From: Setophaga petechia
Taxonomy: Eukaryota > Chordata > Aves > Passeriformes > Parulidae
DNA length: 64,000 bases
Direction of reading: 5' to 3'
Assembly: GCA_024362935.1 (NCBI GenBank)
Contig: JANCRA010000012.1
Coordinates: forward strand, 4,402,001-4,466,000
Of this stretch, positions 1 through 9,700 are shown in pieces. Both the position numbers and the translations under genes were made by a program. A model generated the notes under the pieces. That model was not told the DNA's origin. It did no database searches and saw only the letters and a program-made list of their open reading frames with translations. The number at the start of each line of letters is the position of its first letter. The first letter of the stretch is position 1.

Positions 1-1399
1 ACAGATATCAGTGGTAACAAAATGTGTTGCATGCAAACTGATTAAGAATTGGTAAATCTAAAGAGTGTTTTGTCAGTATTCATTTAACAGAATTTCAAAG
101 AGATTTGGAGCTAAGCAGTTCATTATGTCCTTTTTTGAAACTAAGTAGAACTTATTACATCTTTGCCCAGTTCTTTCCAGATATATGTAGTTATTTTTTA
201 ATTACTTAAGACTTTTTCTCTGCTGGAAAGTTATGTTAGAAAGTATCTATTGAATTTGTGGTTTTGATCTATTTCTGTGCAGTTACAGATACACAGTACT
301 GCTGTATTTAGAGCACAGTTGAATTTAGCTGAAAACAATATAAAAATAAACTGTACAGTTACTTCAGAAAGAACTTTTTAACATGAAAATAATATCCTGG
401 GAGATCTGTTGAATGGAGTCAGAAGCAAGATAACACTTGGCTAAGAAATGAAATTGAAAGGCTTGTTAAGGCAAACCTATGTGTTGGAGCTTGGTTTGAA
501 AAATTACAAAAGCAATAATAGTCATACAAAAATATATACGTTTGACTAACCTAAGGATCAAGTAGCTGACCAGCTGGGACATGGATAGATAGATGATATT
601 GTTTATCTTATGAACATAGGAAGAAATATTCCAAGTAAATCATAGAGATTGGTTTGTTTTCACACTTTACCAATCCACAGAAGAAAACATAAAATACAGC
701 AGCAAGAGACTAATAGTATGTCCTGATTCTTTCCATCAGGAATATTTATTTTCATGGGATAGACCACAACTTCTGTATATAAACTCTCTTTTTTAACCAT
801 CAACAAATTTTAGCTCATAAAAAATAGTTACTTGGATAAACATGAAATGCTGTGTTTTAATAAACGTGACTTAAACCTTCATTTTGTTTATCTTCATATT
901 TTATTCTGTCTTTAAAAAGAAATGAATTATAATCTTATTAAGACTATTTCATCCAATATTTTAAAAAAACAAACAAAAGGAATAATGAAGATCCAAAATA
1001 ATTTCTGTGTCTGTTGTATTTTAGAACCAATGAAGTGCAGCACCAAAGGCCAAATCCTCTGTGCATTGATGGTTGTCCACTGTGCTCAGGACTTCCTGTC
1101 AAGAATAGTTCATAGAGAAACTTAGCACATTAATCTTTGCCTAGTACAGGAGTCTCTGCATTTTACAACGAAACACGCACAAATGTCGGTATCTGAGAAT
1201 GATGAAGTTGAGTTTTGCTAACAATACCTAAGAATGTTGTTTCCTTTGGTAGCTTAAGATCTCTCAGTTACTCATGTAATGAACAAGTTATTTTCAACTG
1301 ATGCCTGTATGTGAGCAGTATATGAACTGAGATCCAAGGTCCCCAAACTCCAGCACTGATCATCTGCAGATGGTGGTTGCAACAAAATCTGTGAAACAC
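1..1399. other. AT-rich unique DNA, no gene seen
   Basis: I see no recognisable gene, RNA or mobile element here. The open frames are short (a 67-codon frame at 922-1125 is the longest) and resemble no protein I know. Base composition is AT-rich with scattered A/T runs, as in avian intergenic or intronic DNA. Confidence 0.6.
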
Positions 1400-2276
1400 A
1401 ATCATGAAATAATAGAATCATAGGTTTGGTTGGAAGGGACCTTAAAGACCATCCAGCTCTAAACCCCTGCCACGGGCAGGGATGTTTTTGATTAGAACAA
1501 GTTGCTCCTAGCCTGGTTCAATGTGGCCCTGAACACTTCCACGGCAGGGACATCCACAACTCCTTCCTCTTTCAGTTTGAAGCCTGCGATAGTCCGTGGG
1601 TCTCTAGGCTTAATATAATCCAGAACCGGCTCGCTCAATACTAAAGTCCACACGGCACCGCATGAACGAGACAAAACATGAGAAGCGCTCTTCCCCACGT
1701 GGGAGCAAATATCCTGTTTATTGGCTTGAGTCAGGATACACATGCAGATGGAGACCCCAAGCAGGAAAGAAGACGGGGCCCCCCTGTGGCAGAGTTTTAT
1801 GCCCCAGGTGATGGGGGCGGGGAAAGAGGACCGCGGCCAATGGGATAACATTGGGGAGGGGCGAGGGGAGGGGCCACCCATGGGGCAGACCACCAGGGAT
1901 CGAGACCAGGGGGGTGAGGGAGGAACCATGTGAGGGGGAACATACCATCCACGTGACCCAATAACATTTTTTCCAACACCCAGTGCAACCAACTGAATGA
2001 CTATTTAGTGCAGTACAACACCAGCCATTCTTCCTTGTCCTATCACTACATGCCATTGTAAAATGCCCCTCTCTATCTCCCTTGTAGGTGCTTTAGGTGC
2101 TGGAAGGCCATTCTCAGCTCTCTCCAGAGCATTCTCTTCTACACACTGAACAGCCACAACTCTCTCACCCCGTCTTCATAGGAGACATGCTCCAGCCTTC
2201 TGATCTTAGTGGCTCTTCTCTGGACTCACTCTAACAGGTTCACATCCTTTACTTGTTTGGTGTTCTGATCTGGAAC
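1400..2276 (-). mobile_element. CR1 LINE 3' end, inverted, split by an LTR
   Basis: This is a 5'-truncated CR1 non-LTR retrotransposon whose sense strand is the minus strand. The plus strand starts with the inverted CR1 tail (AATCATGAAATAATAGAATC), followed by the diagnostic GGTTGGAAGGGACCTTAAAG and CCCCTGCCACGGGCAGGGA. The match continues to about 1584, is interrupted by an LTR (1585-2020), and resumes at 2027 with CTTGTCCTATCACTACATGC. It then runs through CTGGAAGGCC, CACAACTCTCTCACC and CTTCATAGGAGACATGCTCC to about 2276. About 80 bases of the usual CR1 3' region seem to be missing between CCACAACTCC and TTCCTCTTTCAG near 1555-1566. The segment holds only 3' untranslated sequence and has no coding capacity. 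Assignment to CR1 is secure; the subfamily was not determined. Confidence 0.9.
1585..2020 (-). mobile_element. Solo LTR of an endogenous retrovirus inside CR1
   Basis: A 436-bp LTR read on the minus strand, starting TGTTGTACTGC and ending GACTATCGCA (TG...CA). Promoter and polyadenylation signals are in the right order: a TATA-like GCATAAAAC at 1794-1802 and AATAAA (TTTATT on plus) at 1717-1722, about 75 bp apart. CCAAT-type motifs lie upstream around 1836-1855, and a CACGTG E-box sits near 1951. It interrupts the CR1 copy exactly where the element should read straight through. The flanks gaagcc (1579-1584) and ccagcc (2021-2026) agree in their last four bases, so they look like a decayed target-site duplication. 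No internal retroviral sequence follows, which makes it a solo LTR. A 166-codon minus-strand frame across it is not a gene. The family name is unknown. Confidence 0.8.
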
Positions 2277-3599
2277 AATTAAGAAACAAGCTCTTTAATT
2301 TCCATGCTAGGCACTTGGAAACTTTGTTTACTGAAGTTTAATACCTGTCATAGTCTGGGAATAAATCTTCAGTAATAAGTAGACAAGAATTTTTAATGAA
2401 TGATTATGTTATTTTTCTACAAAAACTGTAAGGCTGTTAAAACTGAAGTTTTTCATAGAATCAGTTTCCCAGTTTTGATTGGCTGCTTTCTCAGCTGAAA
2501 ATCTTAGTGAGAGACATCTGTTCCATATTACTCAGAAATACAGTAGCATAATGATGTAATCAATAATGAGCGGTTTACACATAATATGTGGGAAATTATA
2601 TGGCTAATTTTCCTTATTCAATAGTCCATTGAATTTATTACCTCTGATTTGGAAAATTCATGCTCAGGATTATGGCAGGGACTGAAGATCAGCCTTGTGT
2701 GTTTCCACTTTACTGGTGTAACAACCAACAGAGTGTGATGGCTGTAGCCTCTGCATTTCTTATGCGCTTTACTTTGTATTTAGTGTGATAAGAGTTTGGG
2801 TTTTTAGAGAAATTGAAAATATTTTTTGAAAAATCCCATTTTTTCTAGATATGAATTCTGAAGTACATGAGAGAGAAAAGGTAGCAAAACAGGTAATTAA
2901 TTCTTCCAGTCCCTCTGACAGTAATAAATTTCCAAGAAGGAGGGAGATAGCTCTGAAGATGTTGCTATGCAACTGCTTTCAAATGTATATAAATCTGTTA
3001 GTTGCTGTTGTTTATTTTGCAGCCAATATTCTCCAAAGGTAAAAGTAAAAAATCTAGGCCTGGAATTGAGAAGTGTAGCCCACTGCTACCATTTGACATT
3101 ATACGTATCAGTTTGACATTTGGTATTTTGTGGGTGCTCTTTGAAGCTGAGCAAGCTCCATATTGAAATGGTTTCTCTGGTCAGAAGCTGCAGCCACACC
3201 ATGGCATTGACTTCTATGACCTTTGAGTATAAAGCACAGTGAATTTGAATTAATTTCACCACAGTTTCCCTTTCCCAAAGTGTATTTAGGCAGGCTCACT
3301 CAGTGTCCCCAAGCAACTCATTCAAATGCCCTTTATCACTGAAAAGAAACACTTTATATTTTGGGTTTTTTACTCAAGGGATCTCCTCTGTCTCAGCCTG
3401 ACCTGCCTATTGAGTACAAAAATACCCTTGAACTGTCTCTCACCCTGTTTCAGCCCATCTCTTTTCTTCGTTTCCACAGCACAGTTGTATTGCCTGTGAA
3501 TTCCCATTACTGTTCTTGGCTGAGATCTGCAGTTTCTCAGACACTGCAGGAAGAGGCATTGAAGAGTGTAATACCAGATTTAATGTCACTTAACTACTG
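2277..3599. other. AT-rich unique DNA, no gene seen
   Basis: I see no recognisable element. A few open frames of 60-80 codons lie on both strands (for example at 2851-3042 and 3361-3609) but look like chance frames. Confidence 0.55.
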
Positions 3600-4190
3600 G
3601 GAAAATTAAAGTATTGCTTTATTACTGCTTCTGCTGCCAGCCCAGGGCGCGCCAGGAGACCTCCCTTCCCTCACGGGTGGAAGGAGTTTTGGCTGCTGGG
3701 ACTCAGGACCAGCTGAGAGCTGGTGCTGCTGAGGGTGGCACCTTCCTGCTGTGACCCTGGGACATGCTCCTGGACACCATGAGGTGGCCATGGCCAGGGC
3801 TGTCCCCCAGCCCAGTGGGGACACTTCCAGCTGAGACTCTTGCCTGCCCTATCACTATGGACCATCACTATGGGCCCGCTCTCTGATTGTCCCTGTCCCA
3901 CCCCAGCTTTCTCCTTCTGCCCTGATGGCCCTGCTGCTGATGGGCTCTGGCTGCATGGCCCTGCCCCGAGGCCCCTGGGTGATGGCTCCCAGGCCCTGGC
4001 CTGGCCCTGGTCATCCCAAAGAGCAGGAATTGCCTGAGGGTCACAGAACAGCTGCTAGTGGTGGGGGCCAGGGGAGGTAACCACATCCAGCCCTCTTGTT
4101 CTGGCAGGACATCCTGGAGCAGGCTGAGGTCACCACATCCAGCCCTCTTGTTCTGGAAGGACATCCTGGAGCAGGCTGCCCAGGGCTCTG
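3600..4190. other. GC-rich patch of unknown origin, possibly a repeat remnant
   Basis: This stretch is clearly more GC-rich than its surroundings, beginning near CTTTATTACTGC and GGGCGCGCC. Read on the minus strand it ends in AATAAA (TTTATT on plus near 3618), which would fit the 3' end of an LTR or of a retrocopied transcript. I could not find LTR termini or a target duplication. Open frames of 70-140 codons on both strands reflect the low AT content and encode nothing I recognise. It contains the 52-bp tandem duplication listed separately. Confidence 0.4.
4074..4177. repeat. 52-bp tandem duplication
   Basis: Two adjacent 52-bp units (4074-4125 and 4126-4177), both beginning GAGGT and ending GGAGCAGGCT, differ at only two positions: A versus C at unit position 6, and C versus A within CTGGCAGG/CTGGAAGG. 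The near-identity suggests a recent local duplication. It sits at the edge of the GC-rich patch. Confidence 0.95.
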
Positions 4191-4194
4191 TACA

Positions 4195-4300
4195 GCTGGG
4201 GCTTGAGGGTTTTAATACCTCCAAAGGTGCAGGTGGCACAAACTCTCTTTGGCTGCCCTTGCTGTGTGGTTTACACCTGGAAGTATTCAAACACCTTGTA
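4195..4300 (-). mobile_element. Possible old CR1 remnant
   Basis: The plus-strand run GGTTTTAATACCTCCAAAGG, followed shortly by CACAAACTCTCTTTGGCTGCC, resembles the antisense CR1 motif (…AATACCTCCAGGGATGG… CCACAACCTCTCTGGGCAGCC) with many changes. A later ACACCTGGAAGTATTCAAAC is also CR1-like. The match is by eye and short, so this is tentative. Confidence 0.35.
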
Positions 4301-4945
4301 TTCCCAGCATTTGTCTGGGTGCTGAATATGGATTTAGACTTCTAACTGAATCGAATCTGAGGATTTCATGATAAGAAGTGTACCTTCCTCACTGCTGTCT
4401 CTTCAGAATTTCTTACATTTCAGACATCTACTTGCTGTGACTTCTGCCTGCCTGCTATACCTAAGAGGCCAGAATATTTTTCTTGCCTGGAAACAAAGAA
4501 TCTCCTTTCCCAGAGGTATCATTTTGATCCCCATCTTAACCTTTTAATCTTGTCTGCTTCACTTCCATGGGGTGATGACACCAACACAGATTTTTTAAGA
4601 AAATCACCATTGTGGTTTTTATATTTAAGAATTTGTTTTGATGGGCAAGAAACAGAAATATATAAAATGATCTGTTGGATCAGTCCTTTCGGAACATACA
4701 ATGAGAAAACAAACCGTATAAACCCTAGCAAGGATGGGTTAAGCTGTTGCAGAGCTACTAAGATGCTTCTGTATATTTAGAGCACATAAATAAATAGTAA
4801 AATCTCTAAAATCTGTATTCTACAGATTTTTAAGTGTTCTTTACTTTTCAAACTTAAATTTTTAAATTTCACTTTAAAACTCTTGTGTCCCCTTCTGGAT
4901 CTTTTCCCTTCCTGTAATATAATGCAGTAATAATAATTCTGTAAT

Positions 4946-4986
4946 CATATATACACACATACATACACATACATATATTTTTTTTC
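4946..4986. repeat. Imperfect (CA/TA)n microsatellite with T run
   Basis: An alternating purine-pyrimidine tract of ATACACACATACATACACAT type leads into a run of T. It is a simple repeat, likely length-polymorphic. Confidence 0.85.
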
Positions 4987-5404
4987 CTTCTTATTTCTAA
5001 TTGTACTATTAACTTTTCAGGACAAGACTCTTGAGCCTGTGTGAGATAGTAACAGAAAGCACAGAAGTCTTTCAGAAAGCCTTGCATGGTTAAGGGAGGT
5101 AACTGTGAAAGCTGATCAAGTGGGAAGGGCTTTCCTGGTCTGCCTTAGCTCTTATGCTGTTGATCTCTTGGTGGTGACTGTGATTACCTTAAACTAGTAA
5201 ATTAAATAACATTACTGGTTCCCATCATTTAGTCTTTTCCTTTTTATTTTTCCATAAAGGAGAATTATGACTATGGGACAGTATCTTGGTATTTCTTTTG
5301 GTTTATATGTTCACAGAGAATTTTTTATGGATGCAAGATTAAGTGGATTTTTTATTAAAAGAAGTAAAATTACAGAAATTCACCTGATACTTGTGTTAGA
5401 GGAT

Positions 5405-5428
5405 TTTGATGCTATCAATAGCATCAAA
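5405..5428. repeat. 24-bp palindrome
   Basis: TTTGATGCTAT and its exact reverse complement ATAGCATCAAA flank a 2-base centre (CA). The 11-bp arms match perfectly. It lies in unique AT-rich DNA with no transposon termini nearby. Confidence 0.85.
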
Positions 5429-8400
5429 TAGCCTGCTCTTAGCTCCACCTGAGGGACCCTGATAGAATTGTTTTCTGCAACAATGACTTCAGTTTTTTCC
5501 TCTGTTTCTCATTAGAAAGATTACTGATTACAGATTTCATGACAGGGCATTAGTGATCTTTTAGATTACTTTTAGATAGAAATCGTTTAGATTTTAGATT
5601 ACTGAGTAACTTTGTAAACCAGGCATTTTTCCATAGGAAAACAGTGAATAGAGTGGTAAGGCACAATTTTTACTTTAGTTTTGATAACTTGAATATAAAT
5701 TGCACAGATAAAAGCATTCTGAGTGATCCTAGTAGTAATCTCTCTGGATAAGTGTATTCAGAGATGTTGATTGTTGCTCTAGAATAACTCCATTTTGTTA
5801 GGAAACCCATTGAATAGACTAATTGAGGAGTGAACTGTTAAAATGAAAGACTGCCTCATGGCTAGGAAAATCTGCAAAGTTGTTCTATCAGTTAAGTAGT
5901 TAAAGATGTTCAATGAAGTTAGACAATAAACAATTAGTGAAGCTGTGAAGTGTATGGTCCTTGTACTAAAATTTACATTGTCACTTTTGGTATCTTTGTT
6001 AGCTGAATAAAACAAAACAAGAACAATCCCACAAAAATACCCAAGTCTCCTCTCCACGTGAAAATCCCACCCAAAAAATCCAACCCCAAATCTCTTAGTG
6101 AGAATAGCAGAAAATACCTATCTTAATACTAGTCCTTTTGCCCTCCAGTAAAGTTCTGGTTGTTGTAGACAGTCTTCCATCCATATAAAAACGTAACACT
6201 TTTTTCTTACCTTTATTTTCAATTTTCATAATATTGATCTCATGTGTCACTATAACAAGTGAAAAACAAGTTAAAATGAACCTTTTTCAGGTATTTCAAA
6301 AAGAAACTCTTAGAAGAGAAGAAGCTATAGAGCCTGAGCAAGTCACATGTGGCCCAAAGCACCAAACATAGCTCTCTGATCTTCAGGGCTCTGCGAAAAT
6401 TTAAGTTACAGAGCATCTGCTGCTTGTCTCTTTTTTACCCTCCCAATTCTCACCCAAAAGCAGCCCAAACCCTTAAGTGTATAGCTTAAGGCTGAGATTA
6501 TTTTTATCATGTGTGCTGCAGCCACAGGAAAGGAACAGACTTTATCACTAAAGAGAACTTGGAGATACCACTTATGTTTGTGACATCTTTCAGTGAAGTC
6601 AATGAGAAAATTTTCCTCTATCTACAGAAGAGGATCTATCTACTTTGAATATTCTCACAGGTTTTCAAGATGTGAACAGGTAGGTGAACAAGAGTTTTTG
6701 CTTTATTATGTCCTATCTGTTCTTCCTGTGGAAGTAATTTGTACAATAAAGAATATCTTCATGTGTTACAAAACTTTCACTCGTTTCTTATCATCAGCAA
6801 AACATGAAAATACTTATTTGCCACTTTAGCAATTTCAGGTACCAAATGAAAGTTTGCTTAAAATTACTGGATAATGGGTCATCCTGGGAGCAGTCCAAGG
6901 TGTAGTGTTTGAGTCTTTTCATTCTTCTAAAGATGTTATAAGAACTTAATTTTATCACCAATATCAAGATATTCAGAGTATAACAGATTATAGATAATTA
7001 TTAAATTTTCAAATTATGGTTAATATTCCTATCCTTTTTTTGCTGTGCAGCTGTGCCAGGTGGTTATTCTATTTTTGCTGTTAGGGAGGTTATACTTAAG
7101 AAAATAATTGGCTTATATGATAGCAAGTTACTGTTTCCTGAGCCACAAGGTTTCTTACTATCCTGTGTTTTTCTGATTCTTATACTCTGGTCTAAGAAGA
7201 CATTTCTCTATCTGACTAGAGGATTGAAGTCTGTTCCTCAACCAAGGTCTGCAAGAAGCTCTGTATCTTAGACAAGTTATCCCTGAGATATTGCTTAAGT
7301 CTATATAAAATCACATAGCACAAAAGCTGTGAATGTCCTCTGCTCCCTAAAAGGATACTAGGGCTTGTGAAACATGGATTTAAATGTAACACCTTTGGAA
7401 TATTACACTATGCAGAACATAACAGCATCAGTTTTTCCTGTGAGTGAAACTGCTGATAAAGTCTTAGAGAAGAGGTAAATTTCCTCCTTCCTCCAGCCTC
7501 CATGAGCTCCTGCCTTTGATGTCTTTTCTGAACTGCATACATTGACTTCAATTGCAAATCCAGCTCATTATGTGCTTTGAGCTATTCACTTCAACAGAGC
7601 CTTTTGATTAACCAGAATCTAAGAGTGTGACTCTCCCTGGTGTTCCCTAATTCATGGTAAGCATTAAGAACAAGTTGCTGCTGTAAATGACAGTGGATCA
7701 GACAAAGCTTTTATATACCTCAGTTACTTACTACTGCAGGCCTTGTTTGAAATTCCTAGTGCTTCACAACATTCTACCATGCAGCCTTGTGTCACACTGT
7801 AAAGGGAGTATCAGGATGACTACACAGATGTTCCTGCAACCCCTACAAAACCCAGGCCTTTACCACAGAGACCATCATCCTCCTTAATGGATTCTATGCA
7901 TAATAAATACAGACTTAATGATGAATATCTAAAATCACTCAGGGTGATAAGGCTATTTTTCATCCTCTACATGTTGTAAAGGGAGAAAATTGAGAGACAT
8001 ATGCCTTTAAACTACAGAGGGAAAACTTCTAATTTCCTGTGTGTGCAGAATATTTTCATGGTTTGTTTGCTTTTATAAATATTTGTTAGCACCTGAACAT
8101 CTTTGAAGGATTGAACATTGACAGTCATTCCAAATAGATAAGCCTATTTACAATAGAGATGGTGAATGTTGTTCTATTTTTCTATCATATTGTTTTGTAC
8201 TTATCTTGGAAAAATTTGGTCATCTAAACATTATAATAATGTATGAGAAAAGCTGGAAAATTTGAAAATTCTATTCTGTTGCAAATGTTGAAATTTTTAT
8301 TGTGATAGTAAGTAGTTGATGAAATAGTTATATTAGTAATTGGATTAGAAATTGAAATATTTATATTGTAAAAAAGCAATATTACTTCAATTTATTTAAT

Positions 8401-8857
8401 TTGAGGAATGTGATGTAAGTAATAGACTAGGTAAAAAATACCGAACAATATTATGTTGTGACAAAATGTGTCATATTTTATTTCATTATATTAATTTGAC
8501 TTGACATAATGCACAGTTGATGTGGTTTAACCATTACAGTACATTAAATTAGTATAAAAATTTGCACATTTTGACTTTGTTGAACTAAGAGTATTTCATA
8601 AGGTCAAAACAAAATATGTTAACACTAGCAGAATATGCTACTTCTGTTATTTCATGTACATTTAAAAACTACTCAGGTAAAAACCTTCAATTCCATCAAA
8701 TCATCACTTTCTAAAATGATGCAGCAAAACCTTTTCTAGCGACAGTAAAATACATGTGAGGACTGTTAGGTTGATGAGCCTCATCTCCTTTGTCTTTATC
8801 CAGGAAATACACCTTTACAGCAACTGAGGCTCTGCCCTGACGTTTCTGTTCATCCTC

Positions 8858-9700
8858 TTGTCAGTCAGTGCCTTTCCTTTTATCATGGTGTTGGGAAAGC
8901 TAGGTCGAACACCTCAGCTTTACATTTTGGTCACTCTGATCTCTGTCACAGCGAATTTTTTAGTCGCAAGCCAGCTGCTGAGAAAACTGTCTGACACTCT
9001 CTCGGGTCTTTCTTTGATGCCTGACATTTCCAGTTCCCCAGAGGAATGCAGTTGTCATGAGAGGCCATGGTCAGGGGGACTGGGAGCATCTCTTAGGTTG
9101 CCAGGGCCAGTCACATGCTGGCCTTTAAAGAGAAGGACTGAGACACGGAGCCCAATTGTGTTCAGCTGGGGGCCAGCACTGAGACCAGGGATGCGAGGGA
9201 TGCACTTTTGATGGTCCCGTCTGCCAAGCACCTACAGCTTGTTGCATTCTGCAAAACATGAATATCTGGAAAGAGAAGGTGAAGAAAAAATAAAGAGCTG
9301 AAGCATCTGATTGTATTCTAGTGATCTAGTTGTATACTGCCAGGGTGCCCTTGAGAGATGAAGCCCTGGGGAGGGGAGCAGGGACCGCAGGGGTGGCTCA
9401 CACAGGCTGTTTAGTCAGGGGCTTTCCCGTGCAGGGCCTGTCCCACCCAGCCAGGAGCAGGAAACATGCAGGACACCAGGACGACTCAGCCTCAGGAATG
9501 AGGAAGGAGTGGCACATGGACAGGGCTGTGGGGACTGGCCCTGCTACAGCATTTCTGGGCAGGGAGAGGTTCCAGAGGGCTGGAATGTGGTTCTGGAGCA
9601 TGGGGCAGGATGGGGAGAGCCATGAACAGATCTGGACAAGGACAATCAGATGGCCTCCAGATGCTAAGAGTACAGTACTGTGATCTGTTACTGCAGGTAT
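8858..9700. other. GC-richer patch, origin not recognised
   Basis: This region is visibly less AT-rich than its flanks, especially 9040-9215 and 9345-9660, where open frames of 117-124 codons occur on both strands. The plus frame at 8858-9211 starts with a hydrophobic stretch. It lacks a recognisable domain and shows no clear splice-site pattern. A decayed retroelement is possible, but I found no LTR ends, CR1 motifs or target duplications. Confidence 0.35.

Larger units (their letters stand above)
4301..8857. other. AT-rich unique DNA, no gene seen
   Basis: I recognise no gene or transposon in this 4.5 kb. It holds one microsatellite (4946-4986) and one short perfect palindrome (5405-5428), listed separately. 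Open frames reach about 90 codons (5779-6057, minus) without recognisable content. Confidence 0.55.

Noticed and set aside
1492..1992. 166-codon minus-strand open frame
   Set aside because: It lies across the LTR and the CR1 junction and has no retroviral or host protein motif; it is a by-product of the LTR's GC content.
8858..9211. Plus-strand frame with a hydrophobic N-terminal half, as if a membrane protein exon
   Set aside because: No family match recognised, and the second half is low-complexity GC-rich translation; kept only as part of an unexplained GC patch.
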